NCBI RefSeq assembly: GCF_013248995.1
Contig: NZ_JABRPK010000001.1
Coordinates: 620,001 to 684,000, forward strand
Length of the DNA stretch: 64,000 bases
Direction: 5' to 3'
Origin: Frigoribacterium sp. VKM Ac-2836
GTDB taxonomy: Bacteria > Actinomycetota > Actinomycetes > Actinomycetales > Microbacteriaceae
In this document: positions 53,961 through 63,396 of the stretch, in pieces
Layout of the letters: each line of letters opens with the position of its first letter
Numbering within the stretch: the stretch's first letter is position 1
Notes under the pieces: model-generated
Told to the model about the DNA's origin: nothing
Databases searched by the model: none
What the model saw: the letters and a program-made list of their open reading frames with translations, nothing else
Program-made: the position numbers and the translations under genes

Positions 53961-55637
53961 ATGCCTCTCTCCATGACCAACCGCCGACGGGCCGGGTTCG
54001 GCGCGATCGCGCTCGCGGCCGCCGCAGGCCTGGCGCTCACCGGCTGCACCGCCTCGAGCGGCGGCGACGAAGGCGGCATCACCGCCAACACGGGCCCGGC
54101 CGGCGATCTGACGGCCAACTTCAACCCGTTCTCGGCCACCGCCGACAGCACGTCGCAGGGTCTGCTCTACGAGCAGCTCTTCTATTACAACGTGCTCACG
54201 GGGGCCGACCCCAAGCCGATGCTGGGTGAGAAGTACGAGTGGAACGACGACGGCACCGAGCTGACCGTCGACCTGCGGACCGGTGTGCAGTGGAGCGACG
54301 GCGAGGACTTCACGGCCGACGACGTCGCCTACACGTTCCAGACGATGCTCGACAAGCCCGAGCTCAACCGCGTCGGCTTCGAAGGCACCGTCGAGGCGAC
54401 CGACGACGACACCGTCGTCTTCTCGTTCGACTCGACCTCGTTCGTCAAGGGCCCCGACATCCTCGGCCAGGCCGCGATCGTTCCCGAGCACGTGTTCTCG
54501 CAGTTGTCCGACATCGCGACCGATCCGGTGAAGGAACCGATCGGCACCGGGCCGTACATGCTCGACACCTTCACGCCGCAGAGCTACGTGTACAAGGCGA
54601 ACCCGAACTACTGGCAGTCGGGCAAGCCCGAGGTCAAGAGCATCCGCTACATCGCCCTGGCCAACAACACCTCGGCCACCGACGCGATCGTCGGCGGCGA
54701 CCTCGACTGGTCCAGCATCTTCATCCCCGAGGCCGACAAGGTGCTCGGCAGCAACCCCGACGTCAGCTACGTGGCGACCCCGCTGCAGCAGATCACGCTG
54801 ATGACCTGCTCGAACGCCGACCTCGGCTGCACGGGCCCGCAGACCGACCCGGCCGTCCGCCAGGCGATCTACAAGGCGATGAACCGTGACCAGCTCAACG
54901 ACCTCGCCTTCTCGGGCACGAACAAGCAGATCTCGCCGACCTTCATGACGCTCGGTCGTGACGACGCCTACATCAGCCCCGACGTCGAGAAGGAGACGCC
55001 GATGACGGCCGACACCGAGGGCGCCGACGCACTGCTGCAATCGGCCGGCTACGTGAAGGGTTCCGACGGCATCTACGCCAAGGACGGGCAGAAGCTGCAG
55101 CTCGAGATCCAGGTCGTCACCGGCTACTCGGACTACATCGCGGCCATCGACGCCATGGCCGAGCAGCTGCGCGCCGTCGGCATCGAGATCACGCAGAGCG
55201 CCAAGTCGTACAACGAGTGGGTCGCCGCCCGCAACAACGGGCAGTTCCAGCTGACGATGGACTCGCTCGGCCAAGGCCCGTCGACCGACCCGTACTACGT
55301 CTACAACGGCAACTTCGACTCGACCACGACCTCGCCGGTGGGCGAGCAGGCGATCAACAACTTCGCCCGGTACTCGAATCCGACCGTCGACGCCGCGATC
55401 GTCGCGGCCGAGCAGACGGACGACGTCGCCGCCAAGACCGAGCAGTACTTCACGATCCAGAAGGAGATCGTGAAGGACATGCCGTACATCCCCGTGCTGC
55501 TGCAGTCCACGCTGACCGAGTTCAACAGCTCGAAGGTGACCGGCTGGCCCACGGGCGACGACGACACCGAGAACTTCCCGGCCACGTGGAAGACCTGGGA
55601 CAACGCCCAGACCGTCCTGAACCTGAAGCTCAAGTGA
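53961..55637 (+). CDS. ABC transporter substrate-binding lipoprotein, family 5, mannoside operon
   Basis: 558 residues. Signal peptide with lipobox GLALTGCTASS (Cys at about 30). The DppA/OppA-type fold is shown by ELTVDLRTGVQWSDGEDFTA, YTFQTMLDKPELN and IGTGPYMLDTFTPQSYVYKA. Peptide-family binding proteins of this cluster often bind oligosaccharides, as in Thermotoga mannoside transporters. The beta-mannosidase at the end of the operon points to beta-manno-oligosaccharides. GAAGGG lies upstream of the ATG. An alternative ATG is four codons downstream. Confidence 0.9.
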   Translation: MPLSMTNRRRAGFGAIALAAAAGLALTGCTASSGGDEGGITANTGPAGDLTANFNPFSATADSTSQGLLYEQLFYYNVLTGADPKPMLGEKYEWNDDGTELTVDLRTGVQWSDGEDFTADDVAYTFQTMLDKPELNRVGFEGTVEATDDDTVVFSFDSTSFVKGPDILGQAAIVPEHVFSQLSDIATDPVKEPIGTGPYMLDTFTPQSYVYKANPNYWQSGKPEVKSIRYIALANNTSATDAIVGGDLDWSSIFIPEADKVLGSNPDVSYVATPLQQITLMTCSNADLGCTGPQTDPAVRQAIYKAMNRDQLNDLAFSGTNKQISPTFMTLGRDDAYISPDVEKETPMTADTEGADALLQSAGYVKGSDGIYAKDGQKLQLEIQVVTGYSDYIAAIDAMAEQLRAVGIEITQSAKSYNEWVAARNNGQFQLTMDSLGQGPSTDPYYVYNGNFDSTTTSPVGEQAINNFARYSNPTVDAAIVAAEQTDDVAAKTEQYFTIQKEIVKDMPYIPVLLQSTLTEFNSSKVTGWPTGDDDTENFPATWKTWDNAQTVLNLKLK

Positions 55638-55671
55638 TCGTGGTCGGAACCGAGAAGGTCAGGAGGCGCGG

Positions 55672-56661
55672 ATGAGGTACGTCGCGCAGAAGATCGGCTT
55701 CTACGCGGTCGCGTTGTTCGCGGCCCTGACGTTGAACTTCTTCATCCCGCGGTTGCTGCCCGGTGACCCGGTGGACATCCTGCTGGCCAAGATGCAGCAG
55801 AAGGGACCGGTCAGCGAGGCGACCGTGACCAGCCTGCGCCTCCTTCTCGGCTCCGACTCCGACGAACCGCTGTTCTCGCAGTACGTGCAGTACCTCGGCA
55901 ACCTGGCCCGGGGGGACCTCGGCATCTCGGTGTCGTACTTCCCGGCCGGGGTGTCGACCATCATCGGCCAGGCCATTCCGTGGACGATCGCCCTGATCGG
56001 CATCGCGACCATCTTGTCGTTCGTCTTCGGGGTGGGGCTCGGGACCCTCGCCGGGTGGAAGCGCGGCTCGGTGCTCGACAACTTCATCCCCGTGACGACG
56101 ATGTTCCAGGCGGTGCCGTACTTCTGGCTCGCCCTCATCCTGTTGTACGTGTTCGGCAGCATCCTGCGGGTGTTCCCGCTGTCGGGTGGCTACAACGTGT
56201 ACGAGGCGACGCCCGGCCTCAACGGGACGTTCGTCCAGAGCGCCGTGCTCTACGGCACCCTGCCGGCCCTGACGATCATCATCTCGTCGGTCGGCGGCTG
56301 GCTGCTCGGCATGCGCAACATGATGGTCTCGACCCTCAGCGAGGACTACATCGTCACCGCCGAGGCCAAGGGGCTCTCGCCGATGCGCATCCGCCAGAGC
56401 TACGCGGCCCGCAACGCCGTTCTGCCGCAGTTCGCCGGCTTCGCGATCTCGCTCGGGTTCGTCGTCTCGGGGTCGATCGTGACCGAGCAGGTGTTCTCGT
56501 ACCCGGGCATCGGCAACGCGCTCTTCACGGCGACGCAGAACAACGACTACGCGCTGATGCAGGGCATCTTCCTGGTCATCACCCTCGCCGTGCTGGGGAC
56601 GAACTTCATCGTCGACCTGATGTACGGCTTCATCGACCCGCGCACGCGCGCCAAGCGTTAG
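55672..56661 (+). CDS. ABC permease, DppB type, mannoside operon
   Basis: 329 residues, six helices. MRYVAQKIGFYAVALFAALT is the first helix, followed by FFIPRLLPGDPV. The coupling segment is YIVTAEAKGLSPMRIRQSYA. The ribosome site AGGAGG is part of a copy of the dispersed word (55662-55670), with the ATG one base after it. The next permease starts 10 bases after the stop. Confidence 0.92.
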   Translation: MRYVAQKIGFYAVALFAALTLNFFIPRLLPGDPVDILLAKMQQKGPVSEATVTSLRLLLGSDSDEPLFSQYVQYLGNLARGDLGISVSYFPAGVSTIIGQAIPWTIALIGIATILSFVFGVGLGTLAGWKRGSVLDNFIPVTTMFQAVPYFWLALILLYVFGSILRVFPLSGGYNVYEATPGLNGTFVQSAVLYGTLPALTIIISSVGGWLLGMRNMMVSTLSEDYIVTAEAKGLSPMRIRQSYAARNAVLPQFAGFAISLGFVVSGSIVTEQVFSYPGIGNALFTATQNNDYALMQGIFLVITLAVLGTNFIVDLMYGFIDPRTRAKR

Positions 56662-56671
56662 GACGACGAGC

Positions 56672-57667
56672 ATGTCCACGATCGACCTCGGCCAGCTCGC
56701 CGACCCGACGTCGCCCACGGGCGACAGCAGTCCGGGCACCGGCCGGAAGGGCCTGAAGCGGGTCTTCCCGCAGGTCACCCCGAAGCTCTGGGTGGGGGCG
56801 GGCATGATCGCCGCCATCGCCCTGTTCGGCCTGATCTTCCCCCTCGTCGTGCAGAACCCGCAGGCCATCAGCGACATCGGCCTCAGCGGGCCGAGCGGCG
56901 AGCACCTGCTCGGCACCACGCAGACCGGGCAGGACGTGTTCGCGCAATTGGCCTACGCGACCCGCGGTTCGCTGCTGATCGGGGTGCTGGTCGGCGTCGT
57001 CGCGATGGCGCTCGCCATCGTCTTCGGCGTGATCGGCACCTACGTGGGCGGGTTCGTCGACGAGGCGTTCTCGTTGTTCTCGAACGTCGTGCTGGTGATC
57101 CCCGGCCTGCCGCTCGCGATCATCGTGTCGAGCTACGTGCCGCAGAAGGGACTCGTCGTGATCGCCTTCGTGATCGTCATCACGAGCTGGGCGGCCAGTG
57201 CCCGCGTCCTCCGCGCCATCACGCTGAGCCTTCGATCGCGTGACTACGTGGCGGCGTCGCGGGTGTCGGGCGAGAAGACCTGGCGCATCGTCGCCGTCGA
57301 GATCCTGCCGAACGTGTTGCCGGTGCTGGCCAGCCAGTTCTTGTTCGCGGTGATCTTCGCGATCCTCGCCGAGGCGGGACTGTCGTTCCTCGGGCTGGGC
57401 GTCTCGGGCCAGTTCACCTGGGGCTCGATGCTGTACTTCGCCCAGAACGGCCTCGCGCTGCGACTCGGGGCCTGGTGGTGGTTCGTGCCGCCGGGGCTGA
57501 TGATCGCCCTGCTGGGCTGCGCGCTGTCGCTGATGAACTTCGCCATCGACGAGATCATCAACCCGAAGCTGCGCGACCAGACCCGGGCCGGTGTCAGCCG
57601 GGCCGACCGCAAGCGACTGGCGCGGGCCGAGGCCGCCGCCGGCACCACCGAGGGGGCCACCGCATGA
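56672..57667 (+). CDS. ABC permease, DppC type, mannoside operon
   Basis: 331 residues. About 35 cytoplasmic residues, the first helix (LWVGAGMIAAIALFGLIFPL), then EHLLGTTQTGQDVFAQLAYA, the DppC/OppC hallmark. The coupling segment is YVAASRVSGEKTWRIVAVEI. The final 35 residues are a charged tail. The stop overlaps the ATPase start (ATGA). Confidence 0.92.
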   Translation: MSTIDLGQLADPTSPTGDSSPGTGRKGLKRVFPQVTPKLWVGAGMIAAIALFGLIFPLVVQNPQAISDIGLSGPSGEHLLGTTQTGQDVFAQLAYATRGSLLIGVLVGVVAMALAIVFGVIGTYVGGFVDEAFSLFSNVVLVIPGLPLAIIVSSYVPQKGLVVIAFVIVITSWAASARVLRAITLSLRSRDYVAASRVSGEKTWRIVAVEILPNVLPVLASQFLFAVIFAILAEAGLSFLGLGVSGQFTWGSMLYFAQNGLALRLGAWWWFVPPGLMIALLGCALSLMNFAIDEIINPKLRDQTRAGVSRADRKRLARAEAAAGTTEGATA

Positions 57668-58581
57668 GCACCGTCCTGACCGTCGAGGACTTCAGCGTCG
57701 ACTACGCCGTCGAGCACCCCGTCCACGCCGTCAAGAACGTCAGCTTCGAACTCGCCCGGGGCGAGATCCTCGGCCTGGCGGGCGAGTCGGGCTGCGGCAA
57801 GACGACGCTGGCGTACGGCATCAACCGGCTGCTCAAGTCGCCGGCCGTGATCACGGGCGGCCGGGTGGTGTTCCACGACGCCGAGGGCGCCGACATCCTG
57901 CTGCCCGAACTCGACGACAAGGCGCTGCGGGCGTTCCGCTGGGACAAGCTCTCGATGGTGTTCCAGGGGGCGATGAACGCGCTCAACCCCGTCACGACGA
58001 TCCAGGCGCAGCTCGAGGACGTCTTCAAGACCCACCGCCCGTACTGGAAGAAGGCCGACCGCGTCGAGCGCGCGGGCAAGCTGCTCGAGACCGTGGGTGT
58101 CGACCGCAGCCGGCTGAAGTCGTACCCACACGAGCTGTCCGGCGGCATGCGCCAACGCGTGATGATCGCCATGGCGCTGGCCCTCGGCCCGCAGATGATG
58201 ATCATGGACGAGCCGACCACGGCCCTGGACGTCGTGGTGCAGCGCGAGATCCTGCGCGAGATCGCACGGTTGCGCGACGAGCTCGGCTTCGCGGTCATCT
58301 TCATCACCCACGACCTGCCGCTGCTGCTCGAGATCAGCGACCGCATCGCCGTGATGCGGGCGGGCGAGATCGTCGAGATCGGAGAGTCGACCGAGCTCTA
58401 CACGAACCCGCAGCACGAGTACACGAAGACCTTGCTCGGGTCGTTCCCGAGCCTCACCGGCGACCGCGGGGCGTTCATCCGCAGCGGGGTCGACGAGACG
58501 GCCGGGGGCGGCGCGACCCGCGCCTCCTCGGGGCACGAGCAGGCGACGTCGGTCGCCACGAGCACAGGAGGCGCGGCGTGA
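57664..58581 (+). CDS. ABC ATPase, DppD type, mannoside operon
   Basis: 305 residues. GESGCGKTTLAYGI Walker A, LSGGMRQRVMIAMAL signature and MIMDEPTTALDVVVQ Walker B are present. The C-terminal 45 residues lack the usual Cys-rich oligopeptide extension. They consist instead of a Gly/Ala/Thr/Ser-rich stretch reading ATRASSG and STGGAA, from an inverted pair of the dispersed word. The tail thus appears to have been remodelled by the repeats. It overlaps the second ATPase by 4 bases (GTGA). Confidence 0.92.
   Translation: MSTVLTVEDFSVDYAVEHPVHAVKNVSFELARGEILGLAGESGCGKTTLAYGINRLLKSPAVITGGRVVFHDAEGADILLPELDDKALRAFRWDKLSMVFQGAMNALNPVTTIQAQLEDVFKTHRPYWKKADRVERAGKLLETVGVDRSRLKSYPHELSGGMRQRVMIAMALALGPQMMIMDEPTTALDVVVQREILREIARLRDELGFAVIFITHDLPLLLEISDRIAVMRAGEIVEIGESTELYTNPQHEYTKTLLGSFPSLTGDRGAFIRSGVDETAGGGATRASSGHEQATSVATSTGGAA
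58519..58575. repeat. Inverted pair at the end of the DppD-type gene
   Basis: Complement at 58519-58527 (TRASS) and direct copy at 58567-58575 (STGGAA, then stop). The second copy is also the ribosome site of the next gene. Confidence 0.85.
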
Positions 58582-59393
58582 GCACGCTCGAGTTCCGTAA
58601 CGTCGTCAAGGACTACCGGGTACGCGGGGGCCGGGGTGAGAAGGGTCACCTCCGCGCGGTGAACGACGTGAGCTTCACCCTCGAGGCCGGCAAGACCGTC
58701 GCGCTCGTCGGTGAGAGCGGGAGCGGCAAGTCGACGATCGCGAAGATGCTGCTGCAGCTCGAGCGGCCGACGAGCGGCTCGATCGTGCTCGACGGAGCCG
58801 TCGCGCCCCGGCACGGCGAGGCCCTGCGGCGTTATCGCAGTGACGTGCAGATGGTGTTCCAGGACCCGTTCGCCTCGCTCAACCCGTTCCACTCGATCGG
58901 GCACCACCTGGCCCGGCCGCTGCTGCTGCACGGCAAGGCGACCCGCTCCACGGTCGACGAGAAGGTGCGCGAGCTGCTCGGGCGGGTGCAGCTCGGCCCG
59001 GCCGCCGACGTCGCCGCGCGTCGACCGCACGAGCTGTCGGGCGGGCAGCGGCAGCGGGTCGCGATCGCCCGGGCCCTGGCGCCCGAGCCGCGCATCCTCA
59101 TCGCGGACGAGCCGGTCTCGATGCTCGACGTGTCGATCCGGCTCGGAGTGCTCAACCTGCTGGCCGAGCTGCAGCGGCAGGAGGACCTGGGCGTGCTCTA
59201 CATCACGCACGACCTGGCGACGGCCCGCCACTTCTCGGACGAGATCCTCGTGATGTACAAGGGGCAGGTGGTCGAGCGCGGGACCCCCGACGACGTCATC
59301 CTCGACCCGCAGCACCCCTACACGCGGCAGCTCGCCGAGGCCGCGCCCGACCCCGAGAAGCGCATCGCCGAGCGGCGCGCCGCCCGGGCCTGA
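58578..59393 (+). CDS. ABC ATPase, DppF type, mannoside operon
   Basis: 271 residues from a GTG. GESGSGKSTIAKMLL Walker [16 protein letters not shown] signature, IADEPVSMLDVSIRLGV Walker B and ITHDLATARHFSDEI switch are all intact. The C-terminus ends soon after PYTRQLAEAAPDPEK, without a long extension. The ribosome site is the AGGAGG of a dispersed-word copy (58567-58575), located inside the end of the upstream ATPase gene. Confidence 0.92.
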   Translation: MSTLEFRNVVKDYRVRGGRGEKGHLRAVNDVSFTLEAGKTVALVGESGSGKSTIAKMLLQLERPTSGSIVLDGAVAPRHGEALRRYRSDVQMVFQDPFASLNPFHSIGHHLARPLLLHGKATRSTVDEKVRELLGRVQLGPAADVAARRPHELSGGQRQRVAIARALAPEPRILIADEPVSMLDVSIRLGVLNLLAELQRQEDLGVLYITHDLATARHFSDEILVMYKGQVVERGTPDDVILDPQHPYTRQLAEAAPDPEKRIAERRAARA

Positions 59394-59478
59394 CGCGGCC
59401 CGCGCCTCCTGCACCTGAACCGCGCCGCCCCCGGGGCGGGCCCGACTCCACGCCACACCCTCGATCGCTGGGAGCGAC

Positions 59479-62049
59479 ATGAGCACCACCGAGACCACCA
59501 CGACCACGACCACCCACGCGACACAGCGCGCCGTCCGCCCCCTGCACACCGGCTGGAGCCTGCGCAGCACCGCCGGCCCCGTGCCGCCCGAGATCGCGGC
59601 CGTCGACGTGCCCGCGACCGTCCCCGGCACGGTGCACACCGACCTGTTGGCGGCGGGCCTGATCGTCGACCCGTACCTGGACGCGAACGAGCACCTGCTC
59701 GCCTGGATCGGCCGGGCCGACTGGTCGTACACGACGAGATTCGACTGGGCACCCGACGGGCACGACCGTCACGAGCTGGTCTTCGCCGGTCTCGACACGG
59801 TGGCGACCGTCCTGCTGAACGGCGAGGTCGTGGCCGAGACGCGCAACCAGCACCGCACCCACAGGGTCACGGTCGACGGACGGCTGCGCGAGGGCGCGAA
59901 CGACCTCGAGGTGCGCTTCGGCTCGCCGGTGGCCTACGCCGACGCGCAGAGCCTCTCGCTCGGCTACCGGCCGCACGTGAACCACCACCCCTACAACGCC
60001 GTCCGCAAGATGGCGTGCAGCTTCGGCTGGGACTGGGGGCTCGACACGGCGACCTCGGGGATCTGGAAGCCCGTGACGCTCGAGTCGTGGTCCTCGGTGC
60101 GGCTGGCGGCGGTGCGTCCGGTGGTGACCGTCGACGGGTCGCGGGGCGTCGTCGACGTGCACGTCGACCTCGAGCGCGCGGGGGTGTCGGCAGGTGCGGC
60201 GGTCGAGCCGGTGACGGTCCGGGCGACCGTCGGCGAGGTCACGCAGGAGGCGCGGGTCGAGCCGGGCACGGACTCCACCGTCCTGCAGGTGGTCGTCGAC
60301 GACCCCGAGCTGTGGTGGCCGAGGGGCCACGGCGGGCAGCCGTTGTACGACGTGAGCGTGTCGGTGACCGGGGGAGAGGGCGGGGACGCGACCCGCGCCT
60401 CCTCGGGTGTCGGGGCGCCGGCCGGCGCCGTGCTCGACGCGTGGTCGTCGCGCATCGGGTTCCGCTCCGTCGAGGTGCAGGTCGAGCCCGACGACATCGG
60501 CACGAGTTTCACGGTCGTGGTGAACGGGGAGGCGCTGTGGATCAAGGGGGCCAACTGGATTCCGGACGACGCGTTCCCGCACCGCATCGGGCGCGACCGT
60601 TACCGGCAGCGCATCGAGCAGGCCGAGTTCGGCAACGTGAACCTACTGAGGGTGTGGGGTGGCGGCATCTTCGAGTCGGACGACTTCTACGAGCTCTGCG
60701 ACGAGCGCGGCATGCTCACGTGGCAGGACTTCCTGTTCGCCTGTGCGGCCTACGCCGAGGAGGACCCGCTGCGCGGCGAGGTCGAGGCCGAGGTGCGTGA
60801 CAACGTGACCCGGCTGATGACGCATCCGAGCCTGGTGCTGTGGACGGGCAACAACGAGAACATCTGGGGTCACGACGAGTGGGGCTGGGAGCGGCGGCTC
60901 GACGGGGCGACCTGGGGTCTCGGCTACTACCTCGAGTTGTTGCCCGCGCTGGTGGGCGAGCTCGACCCGGGGCGTCCGTACGCGGCGGGCAGCCCCTGGT
61001 CGGGCAGCCTCGACGTGGCGCAGAGCGACCCCGATCACGGGTCGGTGCACCTGTGGGAGCAGTGGAACCGCAAGGACTACCCGACCTACCGTGACGTCGT
61101 GCCGCGTTTCGTGGCCGAGTTCGGCTGGCAGGGGCCGCCGACCTGGTCGGCGATGACGCGGGCCATCCACGACGAGCCGCTGACGCCCGAGTCGCCGGGC
61201 ATGATCGTGCACCAGAAGGCGATGCAGGGCAACGACAAGCTGACCGACGGGCTGCTGGCGCACTACCGGCTGCCGAACGAGATCGAGGCGTGGCACTGGG
61301 CGATGCAGCTGAACCAGGCGAACGCCGTGCAGGTCGCCCTCGAGCACTTCCGGTCGCACGCTCCACGGTGCCAGGGAGCCGTGGTGTGGCAGATCAACGA
61401 CTGCTGGCCGGTGACGTCGTGGGCGGCGGTCGACGGCGACGGACGGCGGAAACCGCTGCTCTACGCCATGCGGCACGCGTTCGCCGATCGACTGGTGACC
61501 ATCCAGCCCCGCGAGGCAGGTCTCGCGGCCGTCCTCGTCAACGACACCGGGGAGGCGCTGGCCGGCCCGCTCACGCTGCGGCGCCTCGCCTACGACGGTC
61601 GTGTCCTGGCTTCGGAGTCGGTGGCGCTCACGGTGGGGGCTCGCGAGACGGTGACCGTGCCGGTGCCCTCGTCGGTCGGGGAGTTCGGGTCACCCGGATC
61701 GGAGTTGCTCGTCGCCTCGGTGCCCGGGGTCGCCCGGGGGTTGTGGTTCCCGGTCGAGCCGCGGGACTCGGGCCTCGCCGAGGCGTCGCTGTCGACCTCG
61801 GTGACGGTGGTGCCCGAGGGGCAGGAGGCGCGGGCCGGCTATCGCGTCGAGGTGACGGCTGCGTCCTTGGTGCGTGACCTGACTCTGCTCGTCGACAAGG
61901 TCGACCCCGCGGCGACGGTGGACGAGATGCTGATGACGTTGTTGCCGGGGGAGACGGCCGTGTTCACGGTGGTGTCCGATGTGCCGGGCGTGGGGGAGCA
62001 GCTCGTGGCGCGACAGGTGTTGCGTACTGCGAACGAGCTGGTGGGGTGA
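59479..62049 (+). CDS. Beta-mannosidase, GH2
   Basis: 856 residues, the family length. It hydrolyses beta-mannosides from the non-reducing end. The N-terminal sugar-binding domain starts TGWSLRSTAGPVPPE and contains VPGTVHTDLL. Two Ig-like domains (about 190-310) and the TIM barrel follow, with WTGNNENIWG (acid/base Glu about 460) and FVAEFGWQGP (nucleophile Glu about 547). A C-terminal beta region ends the protein. No signal peptide, so it acts on imported oligosaccharides. GGGAGC lies before the ATG. The Ig-like part contains VEPGTDS and TRASSG segments read from two inverted copies of the dispersed word. Confidence 0.93.
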   Translation: MSTTETTTTTTTHATQRAVRPLHTGWSLRSTAGPVPPEIAAVDVPATVPGTVHTDLLAAGLIVDPYLDANEHLLAWIGRADWSYTTRFDWAPDGHDRHELVFAGLDTVATVLLNGEVVAETRNQHRTHRVTVDGRLREGANDLEVRFGSPVAYADAQSLSLGYRPHVNHHPYNAVRKMACSFGWDWGLDTATSGIWKPVTLESWSSVRLAAVRPVVTVDGSRGVVDVHVDLERAGVSAGAAVEPVTVRATVGEVTQEARVEPGTDSTVLQVVVDDPELWWPRGHGGQPLYDVSVSVTGGEGGDATRASSGVGAPAGAVLDAWSSRIGFRSVEVQVEPDDIGTSFTVVVNGEALWIKGANWIPDDAFPHRIGRDRYRQRIEQAEFGNVNLLRVWGGGIFESDDFYELCDERGMLTWQDFLFACAAYAEEDPLRGEVEAEVRDNVTRLMTHPSLVLWTGNNENIWGHDEWGWERRLDGATWGLGYYLELLPALVGELDPGRPYAAGSPWSGSLDVAQSDPDHGSVHLWEQWNRKDYPTYRDVVPRFVAEFGWQGPPTWSAMTRAIHDEPLTPESPGMIVHQKAMQGNDKLTDGLLAHYRLPNEIEAWHWAMQLNQANAVQVALEHFRSHAPRCQGAVVWQINDCWPVTSWAAVDGDGRRKPLLYAMRHAFADRLVTIQPREAGLAAVLVNDTGEALAGPLTLRRLAYDGRVLASESVALTVGARETVTVPVPSSVGEFGSPGSELLVASVPGVARGLWFPVEPRDSGLAEASLSTSVTVVPEGQEARAGYRVEVTAASLVRDLTLLVDKVDPAATVDEMLMTLLPGETAVFTVVSDVPGVGEQLVARQVLRTANELVG
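60246..60402. repeat. Inverted pair within the beta-mannosidase gene
   Basis: Direct copy at 60246-60254 (read as QEARVE) and complement at 60394-60402 (TRASSG), both in the Ig-like region, outside the catalytic barrel. Confidence 0.85.
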
Positions 62050-63076
62050 CCGAGCTGCAGCACGTCCTGCAGGTCGGCAAGGCCGATCAGCACGTCGGTC
62101 AGGCCGACGACGCCCCGAGGCCCAGCGTGTCAGCCAGGTGGGGCAGACGCAGGTCACCGTCGACCACGTCGACCACGTCGACCACGTCGACGGTGGCGCC
62201 GGTCTCGGCGAGGGCCACCGCGAGGTTGGCCGTCGTGGTCGTCTTGCCCTCTCCGGGCAGCGACGACGTGACGACGAAGCAGCGACTGGCCGACTCCACG
62301 TTGACGAACTGCAGGTTCGTGCGCAGGGTGCGGAACGACTCGGCGCGCGGGTTGCGCGGGTCGACGTGCACGATCAGCGGGTGCTTCTTCGCCCCGGGGT
62401 CGTAGCAGATGCCGCCGACGATGGGGGCGTCGGTGACGAGCTCGACGTCGTGCGAACCGTGGATGCGCGTGTCGAGGGTGCTCCGCAGCACGGCGGCACC
62501 GACACCCAGGGCGAGGCCGATCAGCAGGCCCAAACCGAGGTTCAGCGCCGTGCGGGGGGTCGAGGGCGCCGAGGCCACCGACCCGGGGACGATCGTGGCG
62601 ATCTTGACCAGGCTCGCGCCTCCATCGGCGGGCGTCTCGAGCTCGTTGACGACGACCTCGGTAAGGGAGGTGCCCACCGCGTTGGCGACGTCGGCCGCCC
62701 GCTGGGCATCGGTGTCGGTCACCGTGATGTTGATCAACACGGTGTTGAGGGGGGAATCGGCAGTGATCTGACCGGCCAGCGCCGCCGCGGTCGTGTCGAG
62801 GCCGAGCTGGTCGATCACCGGGTCGAGAACGGCGTCGCTCGTCACGACGTCGACGTAAGACTGCACCTTCTGCTGTGCCGCGCTGCTGCCCTGGACCGCA
62901 TCGCCCGTGGTCGACGAATCCTGGGCCTGCACCGAGACGAACAGCCGGGTCGACGACACGTAGGTCGGCGTGGCGAGAAGAGAGGCGAGGGCACCGACGG
63001 CGACGCCGGCGAGCGTGAGGGCGGCGATGAAGATCCAGCCCTTGCGGAGAATGCGGATGTAGTCACGGAGTTCCAC
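62050..63076 (-). pseudogene. Exopolysaccharide tyrosine kinase (CpsD/Wzc-like), frameshifted and truncated
   Basis: The frame from GTG 63076 encodes 325 residues, then TGA at 62099-62101. Wzz-type chain-length domain with helices about 14-35 and 177-199, then a BY-kinase domain with SSLPGEGKTTTTANLA (Walker A about 271-279). The Walker A' region reads VDVVDVVDVVDGDLRLP, six residues longer than the family pattern. After LADTLGLG the homologous continuation GVVGLTDVLIGLADLQDVLQ lies in the -1 frame, consistent with loss of one base near 62112. It stops at the mannosidase end, so Walker B and the tyrosine tail are missing. The membrane part may still be made. Confidence 0.8.
62159..62191 (-). 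repeat. 9-base tandem repeat within the Walker A' region
   Basis: On the plus strand GTCGACCAC occurs three times (62159-62185), followed by GTCGAC. On the coding strand it encodes repeated Val-Asp-Val. Two units more than the family pattern would add six residues without changing the frame. Confidence 0.85.
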
Positions 63077-63396
63077 GTGGCTGAGGTCCTGTCCTGATCG
63101 GGTGCGAGCACCGTCGCAGGTACCCGGGCATACGCCGCGCGGACCATGCCTCCCGGCACCCTGATGGCTCCCCGCGGCTCTGCGCCGTGACCAATACTCA
63201 CACATGTGCCGCCCAGGCGGGGTACATATGTTGCGTCATCCGCTGAAGTGGCCCCCGAAGGGGGGTCGACTGCGACACCCGTCGTCCAACGAGCAGGCTG
63301 GGTGCTCGCTGAGATTCGGTCGTGCCTCGTGCCGGGCGCAATAGCGTGACGACGACGGGCACGCCCCGTGCTCGCATGTGATCAAGGAGGATCACC
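63077..63396. other. Intergenic region between the EPS kinase remnant and the dehydrogenase gene
   Basis: 320 bases with no convincing gene. It should hold divergent promoters. TAGCGT at about 63344 could be a -10 box for the dehydrogenase. A small CCCCC-GAAG-GGGGG hairpin lies at 63252-63265. AGGAC precedes the kinase GTG on the minus strand. Confidence 0.35.
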
